50,409 nucleotides of DNA from a virus. The stretch lies in IMG/VR virus record IMGVR_UViG_3300045968_000249, positions 1 through 50,409 of that record; one strand, written 5' to 3'. The position numbers and the translations under genes are program-made. The notes beneath the pieces were generated by a model. That model saw only the letters and a program-made list of their open reading frames with translations, made no database searches and was not told where the DNA came from. This document shows positions 1 through 8,601 of the stretch, in pieces; position 1 is the first letter of the stretch, and every line of letters starts with the position of its first letter.

Positions 1-3
1 CGT

Positions 4-19
4 TAGGGTAAAACCTGAC
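4..19 (+). promoter_or_regulatory. Dispersed 16-bp motif, site S1
   Basis: TAGGGTAAAACCTGAC, ending 2 bp before the ATG of the first late gene. There is no room for an SD between it and the start codon, so it must act by blocking transcription or initiation. Confidence 0.6.
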
Positions 20-21
20 CT

Positions 22-1905
22 ATGGCGGACCTGCTGTTCCCACCCGTCCCCCACCAACGATCCTGGTCCCGCACGTCCTCTCTCAGTTTGCGTCTCGGCG
101 CGCAAGCCGCCGACGTGGACCGCAGCGACGTCGTGCTCGCGACGCACGCCGCCCATCCCGAACTGTGTCAGTGGAATTCACCGGGCAGCTGCGCCGAATT
201 CACGCAACGCGTGCTCGCGCGGCTGACGCACGACTATCCCGACGAACAATGGGGCCACATCCACAAAGACACCGCCGAGGCGGGCTACACGTTCCCCAAC
301 GGCGTGCGGGTCGCGATGGATGTCATCAAGACGCGGCGCTACGAGCGACAGGTCGACCTCATTCACGCCGCGGGCGCGCATCCGCAACCGGGCGGGCCGA
401 CCTGGAATGTGATCGACCCCGCAACCTATCGCCCCGGCAACGTCTGGGTGCCCCCGCAAGACGTCATCTTCAACAGCGACGCGCCCGACGTCGTGGCCAC
501 CACCGTGGCCCGCCTGGGCCGCGGGATCTTCTGGCTGTTGCGCGGCGTGAAGGACGACCCCACGCATGTGCGCACGCAACTCGACTGGTTGCGCGGCGAG
601 GAACAACCGGAAATCGTCCGCAGTTTCCTCGACCTCGAAGGGCTGTTGCACACGATGGGCGGCACGATGCCCGATCCGTGGCGCGACGCCGGCATCGATG
701 GCCGCGATCCCGAGTGGCCGCGCCTCGTCGTCACGGCGTGTGAACTGGCGCTCGAGTATGGCGTCCGCATCCACTGGACGGTGTTCGGCGGCGCGGGCCA
801 CTACACCACGCTCGACCAGCGGCGACGCTTCCACGACCAGATCGTCGCGACCATCGGCGGCGCGGGGCTGTGGGAGACGGTCTACGGGTTCCACTACGCG
901 AACGAATTCAACATCAACGGCTTCACCGAAGCGGACGTGCAACAGGGGCTCGCGGATCTGAGTCAGAAAGTGCCCGCCGGCTTGCGCCTCTCGCTCAGTT
1001 CGCCGGCCATGTCAGTCGCCTCCGATGGCACCAACGAAGACATGCTCGCGTCGATGGAGCGCCTCTATGGGCCGACTGGCTCCGCGCACTTCGGCGCGAA
1101 CGTGATGGATATTCACCTCTCGCGCGATCTGCACTCGAAGTGGGCCGATCCCTTCGCCTACAACGCGTTCATGCCGGAACTCGCCAAGACCAATCACGAA
1201 CCCTTTGGCCCCGGTGCGAGTGCCGGCGGCGATGTGTCCGATCCGGGCCTCATCCTCGGGGACTACCAACGCAGCAGCCACGCCGGCTTTGCGCTCTATG
1301 TCGGGCATAGCAGCTGGTGCGTCTGGGGGGGTCGCTTGCCGCTCGAATGGGTGGCCTTGGCGAATGACCGGCAAGGCCGAGACTTCGCGCGCCTCCAGAC
1401 CGTGCGCAACGTGTGGGAAATGCCCCACCAGAAAATCGTCAGCAATGGCCTGCGCGCCTATCGCCAGTCAGGAACCATCGTGCCGATTCCCTTGCCGCCG
1501 CCGCCGCCTCCGTCAGAGGGACGCTCACGCCTGATGCCCGGCGACTACCTCGCGCCGGGCGAGCGGCTCTACTCCGCCAATGGGCGCTATCACCTCGAGA
1601 ACCAACGCGATGGCAACGTGGTTGCCTACGAAGCGGGCTATGGGCCGTACTGGGCGACGCACACCGGCGAACCGTTCGTCGATGCCGGCAACTTCAACAT
1701 GCAGGAGGATGGCAACCTCGTGCTCTATCGCGCCGATGGCCAACCGGTGTGGGCGACCAACACGGAAGAGGACGGCGCGATGTGCCAGCTGCAAGACGAT
1801 GGCAACTTCGTGGTGTATGCCAACGGGCAACCTCTCTGGGCGTCCGGTGCTCCTCCTGGAGTCCGCAATGGTGCAGAAGAAACCCGAGAAACCAGCGAAA
1901 CGTAA
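22..1905 (+). CDS. Putative glycoside hydrolase-like protein with C-terminal B-lectin domain
   Basis: The 627-residue product has two parts. Residues about 1-485 look like a TIM barrel of the clan GH-A type: alternating strand-like segments, and an ANEFN stretch with Glu295 placed as a clan GH-A acid/base Glu would be. After a proline linker (about 493-500) comes a bulb-type lectin domain with three mannose-binding-type motifs QxDGNxVxY starting at residues 528, 561 and 591. The family role would be binding mannose-like glycans. A host-surface glycan-degrading or receptor-binding virion protein is inferred; it could instead serve in lysis, since no other lysin was recognised. The ATG lies 2 bp after a copy of the 16-bp dispersed motif and has no obvious SD. 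The lectin call is firm; the hydrolase call is tentative. Confidence 0.72.
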   Translation: MADLLFPPVPHQRSWSRTSSLSLRLGAQAADVDRSDVVLATHAAHPELCQWNSPGSCAEFTQRVLARLTHDYPDEQWGHIHKDTAEAGYTFPNGVRVAMDVIKTRRYERQVDLIHAAGAHPQPGGPTWNVIDPATYRPGNVWVPPQDVIFNSDAPDVVATTVARLGRGIFWLLRGVKDDPTHVRTQLDWLRGEEQPEIVRSFLDLEGLLHTMGGTMPDPWRDAGIDGRDPEWPRLVVTACELALEYGVRIHWTVFGGAGHYTTLDQRRRFHDQIVATIGGAGLWETVYGFHYANEFNINGFTEADVQQGLADLSQKVPAGLRLSLSSPAMSVASDGTNEDMLASMERLYGPTGSAHFGANVMDIHLSRDLHSKWADPFAYNAFMPELAKTNHEPFGPGASAGGDVSDPGLILGDYQRSSHAGFALYVGHSSWCVWGGRLPLEWVALANDRQGRDFARLQTVRNVWEMPHQKIVSNGLRAYRQSGTIVPIPLPPPPPPSEGRSRLMPGDYLAPGERLYSANGRYHLENQRDGNVVAYEAGYGPYWATHTGEPFVDAGNFNMQEDGNLVLYRADGQPVWATNTEEDGAMCQLQDDGNFVVYANGQPLWASGAPPGVRNGAEETRETSET

Positions 1906-2170
1906 CAACGCCGCCGACGACGACGACGCCGCGATCATCGCCAGCGTCCGTGACGACCTCGAGAAAGCCCGCCAAGTGGTCAGCGAACTGCGCGACCAAG
2001 TACTGCGCGACAGCGAAATCGTGGATGTGCTCGAGCGCAAAAACATCGCGCTGCGCGACGCGTGCGCGGCCGTGCTCGCCATCGAACCGCAACACGTGCG
2101 CGATGATGGCAAACGCGTCGTCCTTCTCGATACCGCGATGCTCGACCGCTTGCGGAGTGCGACGGCGTGA
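1868..2170 (+). CDS. Small coiled-coil protein upstream of terminase
   Basis: A 100-residue product with a basic Lys/Pro-rich start, an Asp cluster and a long charged helix typical of a coiled coil (about residues 25-65). The ATG was chosen because GGAG at 1858-1861 lies 6 bp upstream; the gene then overlaps the end of the preceding gene by 38 bp in another frame. It ends in a GTGA overlap with the putative small terminase, so the two are probably translationally coupled. The family is not recognised. A packaging accessory role is only suggested by position. Confidence 0.6.
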   Translation: MVQKKPEKPAKRNNAADDDDAAIIASVRDDLEKARQVVSELRDQVLRDSEIVDVLERKNIALRDACAAVLAIEPQHVRDDGKRVVLLDTAMLDRLRSATA

Positions 2171-2709
2171 CCGAAGACGAACTCTACCGGGCGCGTGGGA
2201 TCACCCCGCCGAAGATCAAGCCGAAGCCGCCGAAAATGCCCCGGCGTGATCTGCAAGAGATTCTGACCTCGGTCGACCTGGGCAAAGAGGATCCCTTCGG
2301 GGAGCAAGGCACCGCGATTGTCGTCCTGCGATTGGCCGGGTTGAACATCATGCAAATCGTCAATCATTTGCAACTCGACGAAAAGACCGGGGTGGATCAC
2401 GTGCGCCAAGTGCTGTTTCAGGCGCGCAAGGAAGCGCGGCTCGCGGACGTCCCTGGTTTGCTCGACCATCGCGCTGTCCCCGGTGCCGTCGACAATCTCA
2501 TCAAAGGCATCGACGACGGCGACAAGGAATACACGCTCGCGGTCCTGAAAGGCCGCGGCGCGTTTCGCAACTTCGAACGCAGCGACGGCGATCAGAAACT
2601 CTCGCTCGAAATCACCATCGATGGCCTCGAAGCGGACGGACGGGCGATCCCCGAAGGGACCGTCGTGGGCATTCCGCGCACCGTCGCGCTCCCCGATGTT
2701 GAGGACTAG
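2167..2709 (+). CDS. Putative terminase small subunit
   Basis: A 180-residue product starting at GTG in a GTGA overlap with the preceding gene and ending 3 bp before the large terminase. Residues about 48-90 have helix-turn-helix character (a stretch around AGLNIMQIVNHLQLDEKTGV), preceded by a basic, proline-rich N-terminus. Small terminases recognise phage DNA through an N-terminal HTH and recruit the large subunit to start packaging. The assignment rests on position, size and the HTH-like segment, not on a specific family signature. Confidence 0.6.
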   Translation: MTEDELYRARGITPPKIKPKPPKMPRRDLQEILTSVDLGKEDPFGEQGTAIVVLRLAGLNIMQIVNHLQLDEKTGVDHVRQVLFQARKEARLADVPGLLDHRAVPGAVDNLIKGIDDGDKEYTLAVLKGRGAFRNFERSDGDQKLSLEITIDGLEADGRAIPEGTVVGIPRTVALPDVED

Positions 2710-2712
2710 GCC

Positions 2713-4203
2713 GTGGCTCGCGCGGTCGCCAGCAATCTCACCGGCAAATTTAGCCTCAAGCACAACCCGTGGCAGCAAGCGTTTCTGCGCGCGCTGTTTT
2801 CCTTCCATCCCAATGGGCAGCATCTGTTTCATCGGCTCGCGATTTTCGCCGGCCGGCGCGGCGGCAAAACCCTGATCGGGGCCGTGGCCGCGGTGCTCAT
2901 GGCGGCGCGGTTGCGTGAGTCGCTGGGTTGGTGCGTCGCGCCGAGCTATCCCGAACTCAATGATTACGTCATTCCGGCCGTTATGAGAGTCGTGCCGGTG
3001 TCCTGGGTCCCGAAAGACGGCTGGTCAGCGGAATTCACGACGCTCAAATTGAAGAACGGCGCGCGCATGCAGTTCCGCTCCGCCGAAGACCCCGAACGCA
3101 TGCGCGGGCCCGGCTGCAACTGGGGCTGGTTCGACGAAACCAGAAAAATTCGCAAGCTCGCCTGGGATACCTTCCGTCCCGCACTGACGGAGTTTCGCGG
3201 CCCCGCGTGGTTCACGACCTCACCGAATGGCTTCGACTGGTCGTACAACGCGTTCTACAAACGCGCGATGCCGGGCTATCACCAACGGCCCGGCTATTGG
3301 GCCTGTCGCTACAAGACCATCGACAATCCGATCATCTCCGCAGAGGAAATCGAAGAAGCCCGCGGCGAAATGGATCCGCAGTTTTTTCGGCAGGAATACG
3401 AAGCCGAATTCGTGCGCTTCGAAGGATCCATCTACGGCGACACGATGGACCCGTGCGTCTTTCTGGCCGGCGAAACCGAACGCATCCAACAGCACTTACC
3501 CTGGTATCCCACGCCCGATCCGAATTGGCCGTTGCTGGTGGGCCTCGACCCCGGCGCGGACCATCCCTTCGGGGGCGTCGGCATCCTAGCCACGCCGCAA
3601 GGGCTGGTCCCCTGGATCGAATACCGCAAACGCATGTCGGCCTACGTCGACCACGCCACCGAATTGCTGCAACTGGTGCACGGCTTCACCGATGTCCGCT
3701 TCGGCATGGACCGCACCGCGACGCAAGCCTTCATCGAACTGGCCACGCACGGCATCACCGCGAGCGCGGCTGAAAACTCCGTCCTGCTGGGCATTCAACG
3801 CGTGCAGTCCTGGCTCCGCGCCCAGAAGATGTATCTCATCGAGGCGCGCACGCCGATGCTGGTCGAAGAAATGCGCTCGTATCACTGGCACGACGCGCCC
3901 TCGGTCGACGACGAACGCATCAAGGAACGCGTCTTCAAACTCGACGACGATCTGTGCGATGGGCTGCGCTACGCGACGATGCTCTGGCCGGAATTGCCGG
4001 TGCCCGCGCCCGTGCTCATCGGCCGCGACCCCGCGACCGTGCCGCTGCAATCGCTCTGGGCCTGGGAACGCGAGCGCCGCTTGACCCGTGACGACGACGG
4101 ATTGGATTGGGAACGCGATCTGCGCCCGATGGCCGATTTCTTTGCCCAAAGCCTGTCCGACGAGGAAATGGAAGGGGAGTACGTCGGTGGGTATTTTCAC
4201 TAA
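2713..4203 (+). CDS. terL: Terminase large subunit
   Basis: A 496-residue packaging motor ATPase and nuclease. Walker A is AGRRGGKT (residues 46-53). Walker B ends in FDE (140-142), with the likely catalytic Glu142. A coupling motif TTSPNG is at 168-173. The C-terminal RNase H-like nuclease starts at LLVGLDPG with Asp279 and continues with FGMDRT and a late LDDDLCDG acidic patch. The length fits the family. The GTG start leaves a 3-bp gap after the small subunit. The enzyme translocates DNA into the procapsid through the portal and cuts the concatemer. The motif set makes this one of the safest calls in the window. Confidence 0.96.
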   Translation: MARAVASNLTGKFSLKHNPWQQAFLRALFSFHPNGQHLFHRLAIFAGRRGGKTLIGAVAAVLMAARLRESLGWCVAPSYPELNDYVIPAVMRVVPVSWVPKDGWSAEFTTLKLKNGARMQFRSAEDPERMRGPGCNWGWFDETRKIRKLAWDTFRPALTEFRGPAWFTTSPNGFDWSYNAFYKRAMPGYHQRPGYWACRYKTIDNPIISAEEIEEARGEMDPQFFRQEYEAEFVRFEGSIYGDTMDPCVFLAGETERIQQHLPWYPTPDPNWPLLVGLDPGADHPFGGVGILATPQGLVPWIEYRKRMSAYVDHATELLQLVHGFTDVRFGMDRTATQAFIELATHGITASAAENSVLLGIQRVQSWLRAQKMYLIEARTPMLVEEMRSYHWHDAPSVDDERIKERVFKLDDDLCDGLRYATMLWPELPVPAPVLIGRDPATVPLQSLWAWERERRLTRDDDGLDWERDLRPMADFFAQSLSDEEMEGEYVGGYFH

Positions 4204-4774
4204 GCCGTCCACGCCCGAACTCACGCCCGACCCGCCACGCGACCCGCTCCGCGATGAACTGGTCAAAATGCAGGCCGAACGCGACACGTTGCGCGGACAA
4301 CTCAAACACTGGCGCACCGCGTACAAGACGCTCGTGGCTGAACACAGTCTCGAGCGCCTGAAGGCCACCAGCGAGCACCGCGCCCAAGTGGCCCGCCTGG
4401 AAGCGCAGCTGCGCGCCGAAACGACGCGCGCCGACACCGCGACCGCGAACTTCGAATGGATGCGGCTGATGTTCAACAAGGCCGACCAGGAAGTCTCGAC
4501 CTTGATGCAGCACACCTTGAACGTCCAGCGCATGCCCTTTGAACTGGCGCGCGAACCCCTCGCCGCCGACGACAAGCCACGGCCGGCCGTCTCGAGCGCC
4601 GAGAGCGGCGTCGCGGTGCCGGTGGGCGATGCCACGCAGACCGCGATTGGCGGACTGGCCACCTCCCTGGGCCTGGACTTCGAAGACGTGGGCGACGAGC
4701 TGGCCCATGCCCTCGGCGTCACCAACGACAACCCGCACGGACGACTCGAGCACCTCACACGCAGGAGTAACTAG
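4187..4774 (+). CDS. Coiled-coil protein between terminase and portal
   Basis: A 195-residue product. The GTG start is preceded by a strong SD (AAGGGGAG at 4172-4179) inside the terminase gene, giving a 17-bp overlap. Residues about 20-100 form a long charged helix with heptad-like spacing of Leu and Ala; the C-terminal third is acidic and less structured. The family is not recognised. Co-transcription with terL and portal suggests a role in packaging or head assembly, but nothing in the sequence proves it. Confidence 0.65.
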   Translation: MGIFTKPSTPELTPDPPRDPLRDELVKMQAERDTLRGQLKHWRTAYKTLVAEHSLERLKATSEHRAQVARLEAQLRAETTRADTATANFEWMRLMFNKADQEVSTLMQHTLNVQRMPFELAREPLAADDKPRPAVSSAESGVAVPVGDATQTAIGGLATSLGLDFEDVGDELAHALGVTNDNPHGRLEHLTRRSN

Positions 4775-4776
4775 CA

Positions 4777-7185
4777 ATGGACAACATGGTGCCACCCCCC
4801 ACGGGCGCACCGGACCCGAGCGGCCTCGAAGGTGCGGTCGAAGCCGTTTTCGCTGGGGCCCCGGCCATCAAGAGCGAGGACCAATACAAAAACTTCGGCG
4901 CGATGCTCGAGTTTTACAAGGAGGCGAAGCGCGAATGCCTGGACGGGCGACAGGCAATCGAACGCCTCTGGTGGCGCAACATCCTCTACATTCTCGGCCG
5001 CCAGTGGATCTACTACGACCGCAAACGCGGCCAATGGGTAGACAAGCGCATGGCCCGCTGGATCCCTCGACCGGTGACCAACAAAGCCTCGGAAGTGGTC
5101 GAATCGCTGGTCGCCCTGTTTCAGAGCATCGAACTCGACGCGACCGCGCGACCGGTCGGGGGCGAAGTGCGCAACGTCTCGACCGCCGAAACCATTGACC
5201 GCCTCGAGCCCTTTCTGAAAGACGACCACGATTACAACCATGCCTGCATGATTCGGGATTTCTGGCTCGTCGCCACCGGCAACGGCTTTTTGCATACCTA
5301 TTACGACAAAAATCCCCAATGGGGCACTGTCTCACTGCCGTACTCGCAATGCCAAAGCTGTGGCGTGAAGCACCCCCCGCAGACGGCCTATCTCGGCGTC
5401 TGCCCGACGTGCAAGGTGGGCCAGATGGCCGCCACCGATATGGCGATGCCGGTCGGGCGCGGCCGCACGTGCGCGCCGTCGCCCTTCGAAATTGCCTACC
5501 CGCTGGTCTATCAGGAATTCGAGGACACCCCCATCGTGCTCCGCATGATGTGGAAAACGAAACGGCAACTCGAGAACTTCTACGGCCGGAGCTTCCTCGA
5601 CAAACACAAAATCACGTGGCAACGCTCGCCGCAAGAACGCTCGCTGCAACTGATGCGCGCCATTGCCACGCAGACCGACGTCTCCGCGATGTCGCGCAGT
5701 CATGGCCTGGGCGCGGAAACCGACTTCGAGAGCGATGGCACGACCGAATTCGAACTGTGGGCCAAGCCGAACGAAGACTTTCCCGAAGGCTTGCTGATGC
5801 GCGTCCTGGGCGACGGCGAAAACGTCGTGCTCATCGAAGACGAGCCGGCCTTGCCGGGGCCGGTGCCGTTTCAAACCAAACAGGGCGAGATTCTGATTCC
5901 GTTCCTGCACACCGGTTTCAAACAATTTGGCGGCAAATCCACCGCCAACAGTCCCCTCGACGTGATTTGCGCCAAGGTCGACCAGTTGAATCGCCTCGAC
6001 GCGCTCATCGAACTGATTGTGAACCGAAGCGCCAATCCCGTGTGGCTGGAACCCAAAGGGAGCGAAATCAAATCCTTCACCGGTGAACCGGGCCTCGTGC
6101 TGAAATACAACGCCCTGGCCGCCGGCGGCGCGAAACCCGAACGCCTGGAAGGGGCCAACATTCAGGGCAGTCTGTTTCAGCTGCGCAAACAGATCCTCGA
6201 CGACATCGAATATTTGGCCGGCACCTTCGACGTCTTGAAGGGCAGCAAACCCGGCGGCGTCGAAGCGTTTTCGGCGCTGCAACTGCTGGTCGAACGTGGA
6301 CAGGCCCGCTTTACGCCGGTGTTCAAGGCGCGCGGGGAAACGCATCGCAAATGGCTCGCCTTGGCGGTGGAGCTCGAGCGGCAGTACGGCCCGACCCGGC
6401 GCACCTACGCGGTGATGACGCCGAATAAGGGCTGGACGATGGAGCACTTCCTGAACGCGGACCTTCAGGGTGCGGTCGATTTCATCATCGAGGACGGCGC
6501 GCAGGCTCCGAAGACCAACCTCGGAATTCGGGCAGCGATTGAACAGGCGAAAAATTTGGGGTACTTGGATCCCGCGGACTTCGAACAGAAGTACTCCGTG
6601 TTCACCAAGTTGGGCCTGACCTTCCTGATGCCGTCGCTCGACTTCCACGTCAAGAGCGCCCTGGCTGAACAAGACGCGTTCGAAAAGTGGACGCAGGATC
6701 CCGCGGCCCTCGAGCAATTCAATCAGCAAATGATGGTCTACAGCCAATCCCTCCAGCTGTACACGCAGCAGACGCAGCAGGCGACCGCCGCCGGCCAGAT
6801 GGTGCAGAGCCAGCCGCCGGACATGCCCGAGATGACCCCGTTCCAAGGCAAGGAGTACCAGGACGGGCGCGTGCACATCGCCGAGCACACCAAGTGGGCG
6901 AACAGCGATTCAGCCCGGACCCTGTTCCAGCAGATGCCCATGCTCGAGCAAGCCTTTCTCCGTCACCTCGAATTACACGACATCCTCGACGCGACGCGGA
7001 TCCTTCGGCAACAGCTGGCGCAGACCCAAGCCCAAATGCGCCTTGGCCTGTTGCTCCCCCAACCCCAGGCGGGCGGCGGCGGGCAAGCGATGGCGAGTAG
7101 CAATCAGGAATCCGGCGCGACCGATTCGATGCCGGCCGGCAACAACGACCAGGGCAAGACCGGCCAACAGGTCGGGCCAGCCTAA
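4777..7185 (+). CDS. Portal protein with embedded zinc-ribbon insert
   Basis: An 802-residue portal, long for the family and closest in layout to P22-like portals. The N-terminal third carries the usual wing/stem pattern (LWWRNILYILGRQW; ARWIPRPVTNKASEVVES), followed by the central PLDVICAKVDQLNRLDALIELIVNRSANPVW region and a Gln-rich C-terminal helical barrel ending in low-complexity Gly/Gln/Asn sequence. Residues 192-212 hold two CxxC pairs (Cys192/195 and Cys209/212) in a short insert, as in a zinc ribbon. The SD AGGAG precedes the ATG. It forms the dodecameric DNA channel of the head and the site where the terminase and adaptor dock. The Cys insert is unusual for a portal. Confidence 0.9.
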   Translation: MDNMVPPPTGAPDPSGLEGAVEAVFAGAPAIKSEDQYKNFGAMLEFYKEAKRECLDGRQAIERLWWRNILYILGRQWIYYDRKRGQWVDKRMARWIPRPVTNKASEVVESLVALFQSIELDATARPVGGEVRNVSTAETIDRLEPFLKDDHDYNHACMIRDFWLVATGNGFLHTYYDKNPQWGTVSLPYSQCQSCGVKHPPQTAYLGVCPTCKVGQMAATDMAMPVGRGRTCAPSPFEIAYPLVYQEFEDTPIVLRMMWKTKRQLENFYGRSFLDKHKITWQRSPQERSLQLMRAIATQTDVSAMSRSHGLGAETDFESDGTTEFELWAKPNEDFPEGLLMRVLGDGENVVLIEDEPALPGPVPFQTKQGEILIPFLHTGFKQFGGKSTANSPLDVICAKVDQLNRLDALIELIVNRSANPVWLEPKGSEIKSFTGEPGLVLKYNALAAGGAKPERLEGANIQGSLFQLRKQILDDIEYLAGTFDVLKGSKPGGVEAFSALQLLVERGQARFTPVFKARGETHRKWLALAVELERQYGPTRRTYAVMTPNKGWTMEHFLNADLQGAVDFIIEDGAQAPKTNLGIRAAIEQAKNLGYLDPADFEQKYSVFTKLGLTFLMPSLDFHVKSALAEQDAFEKWTQDPAALEQFNQQMMVYSQSLQLYTQQTQQATAAGQMVQSQPPDMPEMTPFQGKEYQDGRVHIAEHTKWANSDSARTLFQQMPMLEQAFLRHLELHDILDATRILRQQLAQTQAQMRLGLLLPQPQAGGGGQAMASSNQESGATDSMPAGNNDQGKTGQQVGPA

Positions 7186-7197
7186 GGAGACACGCAC

Positions 7198-7428
7198 ATG
7201 GAAGGCAAACTGATTCAGAAACTCCTGGATGACCTCGTGGCGCGCAACCCCGACATGGAAAAGTACCTGACCAACCTCGACTACATTCCGCAGGGCGAGG
7301 AACCGGCACCGGAGCACACCCACACCGTGAAACTCGCCAACATCGCCAGCGGCGAGGATCTGGTGATCGCGCTCACCGCCCAGCCGCCCTACGGGGCCAT
7401 TGCGGATCTTCTCCTGGAGCGTCTCTGA
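7198..7428 (+). CDS. Small acidic protein after portal
   Basis: A 76-residue, mostly helical acidic product with a good SD (AAGGAG, 7186-7191) just upstream of its ATG. It ends in a 1-bp overlap (TGATG) with the next gene. No family is recognised. The conserved-looking layout portal, small acidic protein, small basic protein, scaffold suggests a head-assembly accessory role. Confidence 0.7.
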   Translation: MEGKLIQKLLDDLVARNPDMEKYLTNLDYIPQGEEPAPEHTHTVKLANIASGEDLVIALTAQPPYGAIADLLLERL

Positions 7429-7574
7429 TGCCGAAGGAACTCGAGCGCAAGCTGACCAAGGAAGCCGCGATGAAGGGCCTCAAAGGCGCGCACAAAGACG
7501 CCTACATCTACGGCACCATGCGCAAGACCGGCTGGCGACCCGCCCGCGAGAAAGGTGGCAAAAGGAAAACGTAA
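7428..7574 (+). CDS. Small basic protein, 48 residues
   Basis: A 48-residue Lys/Arg-rich product beginning MPKELERKLTKEAAMKGLKG and continuing with a short YGTMRKTGW stretch. It starts inside the stop of the preceding gene (TGATG), with a TGGAG SD overlapping that gene. Short phage proteins of this pattern are common beside head genes, but their function is unknown. It is the last gene before a promoter-bearing gap. Confidence 0.7.
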   Translation: MPKELERKLTKEAAMKGLKGAHKDAYIYGTMRKTGWRPAREKGGKRKT

Positions 7575-7587
7575 CCGCTGGATCGGC

Positions 7588-7616
7588 TTGACAGCCACCA
7601 CATCTTGTGTTGTAAG
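7588..7616 (+). promoter_or_regulatory. Sigma70-like promoter ahead of scaffold and capsid genes
   Basis: TTGACA at 7588-7593, a 17-bp spacer, then TGTAAG at 7611-7616. It lies in a 108-bp gap before the scaffold gene. A copy of the 16-bp dispersed motif overlaps the -10 element and the expected start, so the promoter is probably repressible. Confidence 0.6.
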
Positions 7617-7628
7617 GTTTTGCCTGAC
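7613..7628 (+). promoter_or_regulatory. Dispersed 16-bp motif, site S2
   Basis: TAAGGTTTTGCCTGAC. It overlaps the -10 box of the promoter at 7588-7616, the position expected of an operator. Confidence 0.65.
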
Positions 7629-7641
7629 ATGCCTCTCGATC

Positions 7642-7657
7642 CGTCACCTAGGTGACG
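7642..7657. promoter_or_regulatory. Perfect 16-bp palindrome
   Basis: CGTCACCTAGGTGACG is perfectly self-complementary and sits in the leader of the scaffold gene, 14 bp after site S2. It could be an operator for a dimeric regulator. A 5' RNA hairpin is less likely because there is no loop. Confidence 0.55.
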
Positions 7658-7682
7658 TGCCCGAGAAGAAGGCGAGGCAAGA

Positions 7683-8558
7683 ATGGCCGACGAGCCAGCC
7701 GGTGCGGATGGTCAAGACCAGCTGACCGAGCCGACCGGTCAACCTGACAGCGGCGAAACCCAAGCGCCCCGCGAACAGCCGCGCGGGGCCCAGGACGGAG
7801 CCTCGGCGGGCGCTGAGAAGGCGACCCGTACCGGTCCTGCGAGCCGAGCCACCGGCCAGCGTCGTGGTGATGGGGCGTTCGTACCCAGTCATCGTCTGCG
7901 TGAAGCAAACGCAAGGGCGGAACGAGCCGAGCAACGATTTCGAGAACTGCAAGCGCACTTGTATCGCCAACCGGCCGGCGAGCCGGTACGGCGGGAAGCC
8001 CCGGCGGCGATTGATCCAGAAACGCAGCGAGTGCGGGATGCCTTCCGCCAGATGTATCCGCAACTCGCCGCGTTTGAGGACGCGGGAATTGACCTAGGCC
8101 GATTGAGTCAGCTGGTATCCCAGAACGGGCCGATTCAATCGTTCGAAGATTTGCAACAGCAAATCTGGCGCAACGTTGCACTCGGCGCACTGCGCAGTGT
8201 CGACGCCAAAGTCAGAGATGCCTACGGGCCAAACGTCAAACCCAGCACAGTGCGGCATTTCCAGTCGGCCTTCATGTCGTGGATTCAGGACGACGAAGAC
8301 CGGAAAAATCGGTACATCGAAAACGATCCAAACCTTGTCGACGATTTCTGGCACGACACCACCGGCGACGTCGTAGAACCGATTCGCGAATCGACACAAG
8401 CCACGCTTCGGACACGCGCGGAGCGCGTGAACAACCTGCCGAAGTTCACCGGTCGCACCGGACCGGTGGGCGCTCAGGGTAAACCGAAGACGCTGCCGAA
8501 GACCGAAGAGGAACTACACGACGCCGCATTTGACGCGCTGATCGAACGCCAAGGGTAG
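7683..8558 (+). CDS. Putative capsid scaffold protein
   Basis: A 291-residue product directly before the major capsid gene. The N-terminal about 70 residues are Gly/Ala/Glu/Gln-rich and disordered-looking. A charged helical stretch (RLREANARAERAEQRFRELQ, about residues 71-90) is followed by mixed helical sequence and a short acidic C-terminal helix, as often seen where scaffolds contact the capsid protein. Scaffolds line the procapsid and leave on maturation. The call rests on position, composition and length; no catalytic protease residues are evident. Confidence 0.65.
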   Translation: MADEPAGADGQDQLTEPTGQPDSGETQAPREQPRGAQDGASAGAEKATRTGPASRATGQRRGDGAFVPSHRLREANARAERAEQRFRELQAHLYRQPAGEPVRREAPAAIDPETQRVRDAFRQMYPQLAAFEDAGIDLGRLSQLVSQNGPIQSFEDLQQQIWRNVALGALRSVDAKVRDAYGPNVKPSTVRHFQSAFMSWIQDDEDRKNRYIENDPNLVDDFWHDTTGDVVEPIRESTQATLRTRAERVNNLPKFTGRTGPVGAQGKPKTLPKTEEELHDAAFDALIERQG

Positions 8559-8601
8559 TCACGCAACCTTTGCCAAACGGCGCGTCACGTGAGGGACGCC
8601 C

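Noticed and set aside
4-19. The dispersed motif as a promoter family (CCTGACA as a -35 box)
   Set aside because: At S1 and S6 the motif lies at or 2 bp from a start codon, and no consistent -10 follows the CCTGAC arm at the other sites.
5332-6888. Long minus-strand frame of 518 codons opposite the portal gene
   Set aside because: It is the antisense shadow of a well-supported portal gene, with Arg/His-rich composition and no SD; GC-rich DNA produces many such frames.
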